Below are positions 53,373 through 61,458 of a DNA stretch of 64,000 nt, piece by piece; positions within the stretch are counted from its first letter, which is position 1, and each line of letters begins with the position of its first letter. The notes under the pieces are model-generated. The model made no database searches and was not told the origin of the DNA. It saw nothing but the letters and a program-made list of their open reading frames with translations. This stretch comes from DYJB01 sp963777165 (GTDB taxonomy: Bacteria; Chloroflexota; Anaerolineae; Anaerolineales; E44-bin32): contig CAVZPO010000001.1 in assembly GCA_963777165.1 (NCBI GenBank), positions 61,460 through 125,459 of the forward strand, given 5' to 3'. The position numbers and the translations under genes are program-made.

Positions 53373-54299
53373 ATGGCGAAGGTGACGATCGTGGGGGCCG
53401 GACAGACTGGGGCGACCACCGCACACTGGCTTGCCCAAATGGAGATCGCCGATCTGGTGCTGGTGGACGTTGTCCAGGGCGTGCCGCAGGGCAAAGGGCT
53501 CGACCTGGCCGAGGCGCTGCCGATCATCGGCTCCGACGTCAACGTCATCGGAAGCAATGACTACGCCGAGACGGCCGGGTCGGACATCGTGGTCATCACC
53601 GCCGGCTTACCGCGCAAGCCAGGCATGTCACGCGACGATCTGCTGGCGGCCAACAGCGCCATCGTACGACAGGCGGTCGAGAGCTCTCTGACCGTCTCAC
53701 CGCAGGCGATCTTCCTGATCTTGACCAACCCGCTCGATCCGATGGCCTACCTGGCGATGAAAGTCGGCCATCTTCCGCGCGAGCGCGTCATCGGGCAGGC
53801 CGGCGTCCTGGATTCGGCACGCATGCGGGCGTTTGTGGCCATGGAATTGGGAGTCAGCGTACAGAACGTCGATTGTTACGTGTTGGGCGGGCACGGGGAT
53901 GACATGGTCCCGCTGACGCGCCACTCGAATGTGGCCGGGGTCCCGTTGCGAGACTTGCTGCCGGCCGACCGGCTGGCGGCCATCGTCGAGCGGACGCGCA
54001 AGGGCGGAGGCGAAATCGTCTCGCTGCTCAAGACCGGCAGCGCCTTCTATGCTCCGGCCGCGGCGCTGGCGCAAATGGTGGATGCTGTCTTGCGCGACCG
54101 TCATCTCATCCTTCCGGCGGCGGCCTACTTGCAGGGCGAGTACGGTCTGAACGACCTGTTCTTCGGGGTCCCGGTGCAGCTGGGTCGGGGTGGGTTGGAG
54201 CGTGTCATCGAGTACGAGCTCCAGCCGGACGAGCGCCAGGCGCTGGAACAGTCGGCGGCCAGGGTTCGCGAATCGATCGAGGCGCTCAAGCTCGAGTAG
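53373..54299 (+). CDS. mdh: Malate dehydrogenase
   Basis: A 308-aa NAD-dependent malate dehydrogenase of the LDH-like type. GAGQTGATTA is the NAD-binding loop, D32 selects NAD, and R81, R87 and R150 with H174 (LGGHGDDMVPL) form the substrate site; TAGLPRKPGMSRDDL is the mobile loop. R81 rather than Gln supports malate over lactate. Start after AAAGGAG. A strong terminator follows. Confidence 0.94.
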   Translation: MAKVTIVGAGQTGATTAHWLAQMEIADLVLVDVVQGVPQGKGLDLAEALPIIGSDVNVIGSNDYAETAGSDIVVITAGLPRKPGMSRDDLLAANSAIVRQAVESSLTVSPQAIFLILTNPLDPMAYLAMKVGHLPRERVIGQAGVLDSARMRAFVAMELGVSVQNVDCYVLGGHGDDMVPLTRHSNVAGVPLRDLLPADRLAAIVERTRKGGGEIVSLLKTGSAFYAPAAALAQMVDAVLRDRHLILPAAAYLQGEYGLNDLFFGVPVQLGRGGLERVIEYELQPDERQALEQSAARVRESIEALKLE

Positions 54300-54323
54300 G
54301 TCATGCGTCTTGAAGGGAAGAGT

Positions 54324-54353
54324 AACGGGGCACGGCGACAGCCGTGCCCCGTT
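54324..54353. terminator. 13-bp terminator between mdh and the LysM gene
   Basis: Perfect 13-bp stem AACGGGGCACGGC / GCCGTGCCCCGTT with a GACA loop, between two convergent genes; it can serve both strands. Confidence 0.8.
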
Positions 54354-54376
54354 CGCTCTCGCGGCAGTGGCTTTGC

Positions 54377-55516
54377 TCAGGGCGTCGGTGTTGAGGCGAC
54401 AGCCGCGCCGGACCAGGTGAAGTAGCGCCGGTCGCTGGCCGCCCCGCCTGAAACGTAGACCGGTCTGCTGCCGGCGTCGGTGCCAGTCTGGCGCACGACC
54501 GACACGCCCCAGCGCATGATGTGCGGGAGAGTGTCGTTCGGCCGGAAGGTCACCGGGAGGATGTACTTGGTGTCGGTGGCGTAGCCTACCAGACGTTTCG
54601 TGCCGGTTGTGTCGGTCAGGTCTTCCACGATGACCTGGTAGAACTCGTTCTCTCGCAGCTGCCCGACCGCGGCCCACTGCACCGTGACGCTGTCATTGGT
54701 CAGCGAGAAGTACTCCCCGTCGCGCGGCAGGAGCAGATTGGGCGCCGGGTAGGGCGGCGGGGGAGTCGCCGTGGGCGTCGGGCCTGGCGTCGGCAGCCGG
54801 CGGCACAAGGGGATCGTCAGCACCTGGCCGACGAACACCGTGTCGCTGGGCATCTGGTTGAAATCCTTGATTGCCTGCAGCTCTACGTTGTAATTCAGGG
54901 CGATGCCGGCGAGGGTGTCGTTCGCCAGCACGGTGTAGGCAATCCGATCGCAGGCCTGTTCCGTCTCTTCGGCCGCCAACAGCGTGGCGGTCGGCTCGGG
55001 CGACGGGGTCGGCGTCGGCTGCGGGATCTTGAGCACGGTGCCGACCGAGAGCAGACACTCGGAGGAAAGGCTGTTGAGATCGAGGATGGACTTGACCGAG
55101 ACGTCAAACCGAAACGCCAGGCCGGCGCAGGTGTCGAGCGAGACCACCGTATAGTCGATCGGCGGGAGGGGTGTCGGGGACGGCTCGGGCGTCCCGGTGA
55201 AGGTGGGCGCGAGGGTGGCGGTCACGGTCGCGGTCAGCGTTGGCGTGACCGTCGGGGTAGCGCGCAGACCGACATTGGTCAAGCGCATGGCGGCGAAAGT
55301 GATCCCGGCGGTCAGGAGGACGAAGACCGCCAACATCCCCAGCGCCACGGGCAGGGAGAGCGAAACCTGACCGCCTGCGCCGCGCGCCGCGCGGGCGCCC
55401 GCCGGGCGCAGGTCCGATCCGCACACCACGCAGCGTGTGACGCCAGCAGCCAACCGCGTCCCGCAGGTGGGGCACAGGCGCGCGGCCCCGGCCGATGTGT
55501 CTCTAGAAGGGTCCAT
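54377..55516 (-). CDS. Zinc-ribbon, membrane-anchored double LysM protein
   Basis: A 379-aa protein. An N-terminal zinc ribbon (CPTCGTRLAAGVTRCVVCG) is in the cytoplasm. A membrane helix (SLPVALGMLAVFVLLTAGIT) follows, then a Thr/Pro linker, two LysM domains (YTVVSLDTCAGLAFRFDVSV; YTVLANDTLAGIALNYNVEL), a second Pro-rich linker and a C-terminal beta domain that ends in TPTP. LysM binds peptidoglycan, so it probably spans the wall. -10 TATAAT at 55560-55555. A common layout in Anaerolineae; the function is unknown. Confidence 0.85.
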   Translation of the reverse strand: MDPSRDTSAGAARLCPTCGTRLAAGVTRCVVCGSDLRPAGARAARGAGGQVSLSLPVALGMLAVFVLLTAGITFAAMRLTNVGLRATPTVTPTLTATVTATLAPTFTGTPEPSPTPLPPIDYTVVSLDTCAGLAFRFDVSVKSILDLNSLSSECLLSVGTVLKIPQPTPTPSPEPTATLLAAEETEQACDRIAYTVLANDTLAGIALNYNVELQAIKDFNQMPSDTVFVGQVLTIPLCRRLPTPGPTPTATPPPPYPAPNLLLPRDGEYFSLTNDSVTVQWAAVGQLRENEFYQVIVEDLTDTTGTKRLVGYATDTKYILPVTFRPNDTLPHIMRWGVSVVRQTGTDAGSRPVYVSGGAASDRRYFTWSGAAVASTPTP

Positions 55517-55617
55517 AGAGCTCGTCGACCTCTCTGGTCAGGACGGACCCGGCATTATACCAGCACCCCGGCCGAAGCTTGCCGACGGCGAGGGCTCGCC
55601 GGGTGATCGGAGAGCGG

Positions 55618-56190
55618 CTAGGTCGGGGCTGCGGCGCCGTCGAGGCCGAGCTGGGGGGCGATGGTTCGCATCGCGCCGATCACCCGGTCCACGTGCGCCC
55701 ACAGTTCAACGCCCAGGTCGGCAGCGGCGCGCTCGATCTGACCGCGATCGATGGCGGCCGCGAATCGCAGGTCGCCCCACTTCTTGCGAACCGAGCGTGC
55801 GGTGAGATCGTGCAGCGATCGCGACGGGCGTACCAGGGCCACGGCGGTGATGAGACCGGTGATCTCGTCGCATGCGTAGAGCGCCTTCTCCATCGGGGTG
55901 GAACGCGGCACGCCGGTGTGCTCGGCGTGGGATAGGATGCAGCGTACCAGGAGCTCGGGGGCGCCCCGGGCGCGCAACAGCGGCGCGCCCGCCTGGGGAT
56001 GCTGCTCGAGCGTCGGGTGGATTTCCCAGTCGAAGTCGTGCAGTAGTCCGGCGAGGCCCCATTCGTCGGCATCGCCCCCGAAGTCCGGTGCGTAGGCGCG
56101 CATTGCCGCCTCTACCGCCAGCATGTGGTTGATGAGCAACTCGCCGGCGACGTGCTCGTGGACGATGGCCAGCGCCTGGTCACGATCCAT
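55618..56190 (-). CDS. HD-domain hydrolase
   Basis: A 190-aa HD-superfamily phosphohydrolase: HD at GLLHDFDWE, preceded by HMLAVEAAMRAYAP and followed by ILSHAEHTG and LYACDEITGLITAVALV. The remote His and Asp ligands (NHM, CDE) fit a compact HD protein with a metal. Substrates in this subgroup are nucleotides or unknown. It starts 11 nt inside the end of the DUF218 gene and is co-transcribed with it. Confidence 0.82.
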   Translation of the reverse strand: MDRDQALAIVHEHVAGELLINHMLAVEAAMRAYAPDFGGDADEWGLAGLLHDFDWEIHPTLEQHPQAGAPLLRARGAPELLVRCILSHAEHTGVPRSTPMEKALYACDEITGLITAVALVRPSRSLHDLTARSVRKKWGDLRFAAAIDRGQIERAAADLGVELWAHVDRVIGAMRTIAPQLGLDGAAAPT

Positions 56191-56851
56191 GCGGCCCTCC
56201 TGGGTCGGGCAGGGCGACCGCCTCGGCGGCGGCCTTCAGCGTGTTACGTGCCCGTGCGGCATCGAGGACGGCGACGAGCGAGGCGGGAAGTTCGCGCAGC
56301 TCCCAGAACACGCGCGAGCGGGTTGAGTAGCGCGAGAGATCGGCCTCCACGCCGTCGGCCTCCATCCCGATCGCCTCACACAAAGCCAGCGCTCGGGGCA
56401 GGTGAAAACGCTGGGTCACCAAAAGGGCCGAGCGGATCCCGAAAGACTGGCGCGCCCGCAGGCACGTCTCGAGCGTCCGGGTTCCGTGTTTATCGAGCAG
56501 GATGTCTGCGGGATCGACGCCCAGCTCTACGGCCAGGGTGCGCATCGCCTCGGCTTCGTCATAGGACTGCGCGCGGGTCGAGCCGCTCAGCAGGACGGAC
56601 TGCACACTCCCTTGACGGTAGAGGGCAGCGGCGGCGGCGACGCGGTCGGCAAGGACGAGGGTGGGGGTGCCATCCCTGCGCAGCCCGGCGCCGAAGACGA
56701 TCGCCGTGGGGTGCACGGGTGCACTGCTGGGGGAGTAGATCCGGCCCGCGTATCGCCGAATGAGCGTGAGGCGCGGCAACAGAAGGGCTGCTGCGAGGAA
56801 CAAGAGAAGCAGCGCGAGCCAGACCACAAACGAACTCCTCCTGCGGCGCAT
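56180..56851 (-). CDS. DUF218/YdcF-like membrane-anchored protein
   Basis: A 223-aa protein with an N-terminal helix (VVWLALLLLFLAAALLLP) and a DUF218 domain as in SanA/YdcF/ElyC: AIVFGAGLRRDGTPTLVLAD, LLSGSTRAQSYDEAEAM, ILLDKHGTRTLETCLRA, LVTQRFHLPRALALCEA. Some members act in envelope polysaccharide metabolism. ATG 56851 is chosen because TAGAAT (56864-56859) stands 7 nt in front of it, so the message would be leaderless; a longer frame from 56977 overlaps this box. Confidence 0.8.
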   Translation of the reverse strand: MRRRRSSFVVWLALLLLFLAAALLLPRLTLIRRYAGRIYSPSSAPVHPTAIVFGAGLRRDGTPTLVLADRVAAAAALYRQGSVQSVLLSGSTRAQSYDEAEAMRTLAVELGVDPADILLDKHGTRTLETCLRARQSFGIRSALLVTQRFHLPRALALCEAIGMEADGVEADLSRYSTRSRVFWELRELPASLVAVLDAARARNTLKAAAEAVALPDPGGPHGS

Positions 56852-56864
56852 GCCCCGGATTCTA

Positions 56865-57120
56865 CCAGCGCCCAAGAGGTGGATGTGTGATAGGTCGGTC
56901 AGCGGGCTTTGCGCATAGCCAAGTGGGCGCGCACAGCCCAGGGACGGCCTGGACACGGGCTGGAAAGCGATCGGCACTTGATCAACAGGCCAGGCTGGCG
57001 AATCCTTTGCCTGTTGCTCTACGACTGCGACCCGGTCGCGGCCGTCTGTCAGTTTGGCGAGAGGAGGATCACGTAGGTTGTGGGCCGCGGCGAGGTCACA
57101 GTTTCGCGAGAGTCACAGGA
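56865..57120. other. Intergenic region before the tandem repeat
   Basis: About 255 nt with no gene. It may contain the -35 box of the DUF218 promoter. No RNA or terminator is obvious. Confidence 0.4.
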
Positions 57121-57125
57121 GGGCC

Positions 57126-57560
57126 GCAGGCCAAAGCCTGTGGCATCCAGCCCGCACTGCGCTGCCAGATCGAGCGGTCGACCCGACCGAAGACGCACGG
57201 TAGCAGCAGCCTTCAGGCTGCGTCTTCGACGTGGCGCAGCTCCCTCTGGCGAGGACAGAGTTGCGCAGGCCAAAGCCTGTGGCAACCAGCCGGCGATGCG
57301 CTGCCAGATCGAGCGGTCGACCCGACCGAAGACGCACGGTAGCAGCAGCCTTCAGGCTGCGTCTTCGACGTGGCGCAGCTCCCTCTGGCGAGAACGGAGT
57401 TGCGCAGGCCAAACCCTGCGGCGGCGAGCCTGCGATGTGATCCATGCCCGGAAGATGGACCGGTCTGACGGCGCATACAGCTGCGGCATTTCGGCTTCGG
57501 CATCGCCTAGGCCGCAACGCACCACGGCAAGACCAGAGGGGCGCAGGCCAAAGCCTGCGG
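57126..57560. repeat. 139-bp tandem repeat with REP-like palindromes, three copies plus part
   Basis: Units start at 57126, 57265, 57404 and 57543, exactly 139 bp apart, each beginning GCAGGCCAAA. Copies 1 and 2 are nearly identical; copy 3 keeps length and ends but has diverged inside; copy 4 is only the first bases. The ends form GCAGGC-CAAA-GCCTGC-type hairpins, and in copies 1 and 2 GCAGCC-TTCA-GGCTGC forms a second hairpin. Open frames on both strands over the repeat have no family features and are not taken as genes. Confidence 0.85.
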
Positions 57561-57617
57561 CCACGGCGCGGCCACTGCTCCCGATCCGGCTTCGGAAGAC
57601 CGCAAGCGCGCCTGCCC

Positions 57618-57646
57618 TTGACAGACCCCAGAATGCCCAATAGAAT
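57618..57646 (+). promoter_or_regulatory. Promoter of the FCD regulator and korAB
   Basis: TTGACA (57618-57623), 17-nt spacer, TAGAAT (57641-57646). An operator follows 7 nt downstream. Confidence 0.8.
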
Positions 57647-57653
57647 GATGTTG

Positions 57654-57667
57654 TCCTATTGATAGGA
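57654..57667. promoter_or_regulatory. Palindromic operator at the +1 region
   Basis: TCCTAT-TG-ATAGGA (57654-57667), a 6-bp perfect inverted repeat with a 2-nt centre at the expected transcription start, 5 nt before the regulator's ATG. A natural site for its own product. Confidence 0.65.
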
Positions 57668-57672
57668 TAAAT

Positions 57673-58443
57673 ATGATGAATCGGTCAGGCAAGGACACCG
57701 GCGAGCCGCGGGTCGAACAGCCCTACGAGCTTCTGACGTATCTGGCGAATCTCCCCGCCGACGAAGGCGATCGCCTGCCGCCGATCACGGATCTCGCCCG
57801 GGAGCTGGCGATCAGCCCGGCGAAGCTGCGCGAGGAGTTGGAGGTCGCACGGGCGCTGGGGTTGGTCGACGTGCGCCCCAAGACCGGCATCCGCCGGCTC
57901 GACTTCTCGTTTCGCTCCGCTCTGCGGATCAGCCTGCGGTATGCGCTGGCGGTTGACCCGGCGAGCTTCGAGCAGCTGGGCGAGCTTCGTAATCAGATCG
58001 AGGTCGCCTTCTGGTACCAGGCCGTGCGCCTCCTGCAGGAGGACGACAAGCAGCAGCTGCAACAGCTGATCAACCAGGCCTGGCAGAAGCTGCGCGGCGC
58101 CCCGGTCCAGATTCCCCACTTTGAACATCGCGAGCTCCACCTGGCCATCTTCTCCAGGGTGGAGAACACGTTCGTGCGCGGCTTGCTCGAGTCGTACTGG
58201 GACGCCTACGAGGCCGTTGGGTTGAACGTCTACACCGACCTGTCGTACCTGCAGATGGTGTGGACTTACCACGAGGACATGGTGCGGGCGATTACCTCCG
58301 GGGATTTCGATGCCGGCTACCGCGTCGTCGTGGAGCATGCCGGCCTGCTGCAGGACCGCGTCGAACTGGACCGCTTTCGCGAGGCAGTGCACCGCGCCTC
58401 GCCCTCCCCGGCCGTCAACGCCGAAAGGAGCCTTGCCCGATGA
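57673..58443 (+). CDS. GntR/FadR-like FCD-domain regulator
   Basis: A 256-aa regulator with a winged helix (LPPITDLARELAISPAKLRE, EVARALGLVDVRPKTGIRRL) and a helical FCD ligand domain (FEQLGELRNQIEVAFWYQAV, FEHRELHLAIFSRVENTFVR, YHEDMVRAITSGDFDAGYRV). FCD domains bind small acids with a metal. It shares a transcript with korAB, whose ATG overlaps its stop, so it probably senses a 2-oxoacid or related metabolite. ATG 57676 is equally possible. Confidence 0.85.
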   Translation: MMNRSGKDTGEPRVEQPYELLTYLANLPADEGDRLPPITDLARELAISPAKLREELEVARALGLVDVRPKTGIRRLDFSFRSALRISLRYALAVDPASFEQLGELRNQIEVAFWYQAVRLLQEDDKQQLQQLINQAWQKLRGAPVQIPHFEHRELHLAIFSRVENTFVRGLLESYWDAYEAVGLNVYTDLSYLQMVWTYHEDMVRAITSGDFDAGYRVVVEHAGLLQDRVELDRFREAVHRASPSPAVNAERSLAR

Positions 58444-60284
58444 GCATGCCGGCCGTCGCCGCGCAGGGCGCAGGCGCTTCTCCCATGGAGCGCCCGCCAG
58501 TCCTCAATGAGTTCTCGATGGTCGTCGCAACCGTCAACGGCTCGGGGAGCCAGACGTCGAATATGGCCATCCTGCGTGCCCTGTTCCGCATGGGCGTCCC
58601 TGTCGGCGGGAAGAACCTCTTTCCGTCCAACATCCAGGGGCTGCCCACCTGGTTCACGATCCGCGCCAGCGCCCACGGGTTCACCGCACGCCGCGAGCGC
58701 TCCGAGATCCTGGTGGCCATGAACCCGGCGACCTTCGTCGAGGATTTGGCGGGCCTGAGCCCGGGCGGGGTGTGCTTCTACAACGACACCATCACCGCCC
58801 CCCGTACCCGCGAGGACATCACCTTCTACCCGATCCCGGTCGAGGAGCTGTTGCGCGAATTGAACCCGCCCAAGGCGCTGCGCGACTACGTGGCCAACAT
58901 GGCGTACGTCGGCGTCGTCGCCCAGGTGCTGGGCATCGACCTGCCGGAAGTGCGCGGCGCCCTCGAGACGCACTTCCACGGCAAGGCCAAGGCCGTCGAG
59001 AGCAACATGGCCATGGTCGAGGCCGCCGCCGCATGGGCGCGTCAGAACCTGGTCAAACAGGATCCCTACGTCGTGCAGCGCGACCACCAGACCGAGGGCA
59101 AGATCATGATCGACGGGAACACCGCCGCCGCCCTCGGCGCGCTCTACGGAGGCGTCGGTGTGGTCGGCTGGTACCCGATTACCCCGGCCTCCAGCCTGGC
59201 CGAGTCGATCCAGGAGTATGCCCCGTCGCTGCGCACCGACCCGGAGACGGGCAAGCTGACCGTCGCCGTCATCCAGGCAGAGGACGAGATCGCCGGGGCC
59301 GGGATCGCCGTGGGCGCCGGTTGGATGGGCGCCCGCTCGATGACCTCCACCTCCGGCCCCGGCCTGTCGCTGATGGCCGAGTATGTCGGGCTGGCCTTCT
59401 TCGTCGAAGTGCCGGTCGTCATCTGGGATGTCCAGCGCATGGGTCCGGGAACGGGACTGCCGACCCGAACGTCGCAGGGCGACATCCTGTTCGCCCGGTT
59501 CATGGGACATGGTGACACCAAACACCCGCTTCTGCTCCCCGGATCGCCCACCGAGTGTTTCGAGTTCGGCTGGAAGGCCTTCGACATTGCCGAGAGACTT
59601 CAGACGCCGGTTTTCGTGCTGTCCGATCTCGACATCGGCATGAACCTGTGGATGACCGACCGCCTGGAGTACCCCGACCGGCCGATGGACCGCGGCAAGG
59701 TGCTGACCGACGAGGACCTCGAACGGGTGGGGGACTTCGCCCGCTACCGCGACGTCGACGGCGACGGCATCGGCTACCGCACCCTGCCGGGCTCGAAGAA
59801 CCCGAAGGGCGTGTGGTTTGCCCGTGGCACGGGCCACAACGAGAAGGCGGTCTACAGCGAACGGGCGGACGATTGGACCAAGAACATGGAGCGCCTGTGG
59901 CGCAAGCTCGAAACCGGACGCAAGCTCATGCCACTCCCGGTGATCGAACGCGCACCCAACGGCCAGGCCGAGATCGGCCTGATCGCCTTCGGCTCCACCG
60001 ACCCGGCGATCCTGGAGGCGCGCGAGCGGCTGACGGCGCAGGGGATCGCCACCGACTACCTGCGCCTGAGGGCGGTCCCGTTTTCTCCCGAGGTCGAGGC
60101 CTTCATCCGCGGCCACCACCGCGTGTACGTGATCGAGATGAATACCGACGGGCAGATGCGGCAGCTGCTCCAGCTCGACGTTCCGGATCAGGCGGGTAAG
60201 CTCCGCTCGCTGACGATCAACAGCGGCCTGCCGATGAGTGCTCGCTGGGTGACCGAAGCACTGCTCGCGGTCGAGGAGGGTTGA
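58440..60284 (+). CDS. korA: 2-oxoacid:ferredoxin oxidoreductase, fused gamma-alpha subunit
   Basis: A 614-aa fusion. The gamma domain (about 25-200) has VVATVNGSGSQTSNMAILRA; the alpha domain begins about 215 with GNTAAALGALYGGVGVVGWY and PITPASSLAESIQEYA, AEDEIAGAGIAVGAGWMGAR and TSTSGPGLSLMAEYVGLAFF. The C-terminal part has the transketolase-C fold. Gamma-alpha fusions with a beta partner are the usual KorAB (2-oxoglutarate) type. It is the second such enzyme in the window, unlike the four-subunit one at 33-36 kb. Confidence 0.92.
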   Translation: MSMPAVAAQGAGASPMERPPVLNEFSMVVATVNGSGSQTSNMAILRALFRMGVPVGGKNLFPSNIQGLPTWFTIRASAHGFTARRERSEILVAMNPATFVEDLAGLSPGGVCFYNDTITAPRTREDITFYPIPVEELLRELNPPKALRDYVANMAYVGVVAQVLGIDLPEVRGALETHFHGKAKAVESNMAMVEAAAAWARQNLVKQDPYVVQRDHQTEGKIMIDGNTAAALGALYGGVGVVGWYPITPASSLAESIQEYAPSLRTDPETGKLTVAVIQAEDEIAGAGIAVGAGWMGARSMTSTSGPGLSLMAEYVGLAFFVEVPVVIWDVQRMGPGTGLPTRTSQGDILFARFMGHGDTKHPLLLPGSPTECFEFGWKAFDIAERLQTPVFVLSDLDIGMNLWMTDRLEYPDRPMDRGKVLTDEDLERVGDFARYRDVDGDGIGYRTLPGSKNPKGVWFARGTGHNEKAVYSERADDWTKNMERLWRKLETGRKLMPLPVIERAPNGQAEIGLIAFGSTDPAILEARERLTAQGIATDYLRLRAVPFSPEVEAFIRGHHRVYVIEMNTDGQMRQLLQLDVPDQAGKLRSLTINSGLPMSARWVTEALLAVEEG

Positions 60285-60285
60285 T

Positions 60286-61332
60286 ATGGCTGTCGAAGTG
60301 CAGGAGGCGCGTCCGACCGGCGTCAATCTACTGGGGCTCAGCCGGGGCGACTATCGTGGGCTGCCGTCGACGTTGTGCGCCGGCTGCGGCCATAACTCGA
60401 TCTCCAGCCAGGTCATTGCCGCATGTTACGAGATGTCGCTGCCGCCGTGGAAGACGGTCAAGCTGTCCGGGATCGGTTGTTCCTCCAAGAGCCCGGCCTA
60501 CTTCCTGAATCGCTCCCACGGCTTCAACGGGCTGCACGGCCGCATGCCGTCCCTGGCCACCGGTGCGCTGGTTGCCAACCGCGGGTTGCGCGGCATCGCC
60601 GTCAGCGGCGACGGCGATACGGCTTCGATCGGCATCGGCCAATTCATCCACATGCTCCGACGGAACATCCCGATGGTGTACATCGTCGAGAACAACGGCG
60701 TCTATGGGCTGACCAAAGGCCAGTTCTCCGCAACCGCGGACAAGGGCCAGGTGCTCAAGAAGGGGATGGAGAATCCGTTCAACCCGGTCGACATCTGCAT
60801 CGAGGCCCTGGCGGCCAACTGCGGCTTCGTCGCCCGGTCGTTCGCCGGAGACCCGCGACAGGTGAAGGAACTGATCAAGGCCGCCCTGGGCTACAACGGC
60901 ACGGCGGTGCTCGATATCATCAGTCCGTGCGTCACGTTCAACAACCGGGACGAATCGACCAAGAGCTACACCTGGGGCAAGGAGCACGAGGACCCGATCC
61001 ACGATATGTCGGTGATCCCGGAGCGCGAGGAGATCCACGTCGACTACGAGCCGGGCACGGCCACGACGGTTGAAATGCACGACGGCTCACATCTCGTGCT
61101 GCACAAGCTCGAGCGCGACTACAACCCGCGCGATCGGATGGCGGCGCTTATGCTCCTCGAGCAGGCGCGGGTGAACAATGAGTTGATCACCGGACTGCTG
61201 TACCTGAACGACGAACAGCCGATCCTGCAGGACACCGCCGGGCTGGTGGACACCCCCATCGTTGACCTCCCGCCAGAGGCGCTTCGTCCTTCGCCTGCGA
61301 GCCTGGAGCAGGTGCTGGCTGATTTCCGTTAG
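60286..61332 (+). CDS. korB: 2-oxoacid:ferredoxin oxidoreductase, beta subunit
   Basis: A 348-aa beta subunit with STLCAGCGHNSISSQVIAAC (cluster cysteines), LSGIGCSSKSPAYF, and the thiamine diphosphate motif GDGDTASIGIGQFIHMLRRN followed by IVENNGVYGLTKGQFSATAD. It starts 1 nt after korA. Together they probably convert 2-oxoglutarate (or pyruvate) and CoA with ferredoxin; the substrate is inferred from subunit type. Confidence 0.93.
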   Translation: MAVEVQEARPTGVNLLGLSRGDYRGLPSTLCAGCGHNSISSQVIAACYEMSLPPWKTVKLSGIGCSSKSPAYFLNRSHGFNGLHGRMPSLATGALVANRGLRGIAVSGDGDTASIGIGQFIHMLRRNIPMVYIVENNGVYGLTKGQFSATADKGQVLKKGMENPFNPVDICIEALAANCGFVARSFAGDPRQVKELIKAALGYNGTAVLDIISPCVTFNNRDESTKSYTWGKEHEDPIHDMSVIPEREEIHVDYEPGTATTVEMHDGSHLVLHKLERDYNPRDRMAALMLLEQARVNNELITGLLYLNDEQPILQDTAGLVDTPIVDLPPEALRPSPASLEQVLADFR

Positions 61333-61356
61333 CCAGTAGCGCGGCTCAGATCCTCC

Positions 61357-61380
61357 GCGTCCCACCTTCCGGTGGGACGC
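61357..61380 (+). terminator. korAB terminator
   Basis: Perfect 10-bp stem GCGTCCCACC / GGTGGGACGC with a TTCC tetraloop, 24 nt after the korB stop. Confidence 0.7.
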
Positions 61381-61433
61381 AACGCGACCGGCGCAACCAC
61401 GGCCTCGCGCGGGTCAGCCGCGGAGGGCGAATG

Positions 61434-61439
61434 TATAAT
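61434..61439 (+). promoter_or_regulatory. -10 element of the EamA transporter gene
   Basis: TATAAT at 61434-61439, 19 nt before the ATG. No clear -35 box. Confidence 0.45.
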
Positions 61440-61458
61440 CGGCCCCCAACGAGGTCGA

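Noticed and set aside
57126..57560. CRISPR array
   Set aside because: Period is 139 bp, the 'spacers' of copies 1 and 2 are the same as each other, and no cas gene is near.
57080..57643. Open frames of up to 187 codons on both strands across the tandem repeat
   Set aside because: They arise because a 139-bp repeat has no stops in some frames; the peptide is Arg/Ser/Ala-rich, repeats out of phase and has no start signal or family.
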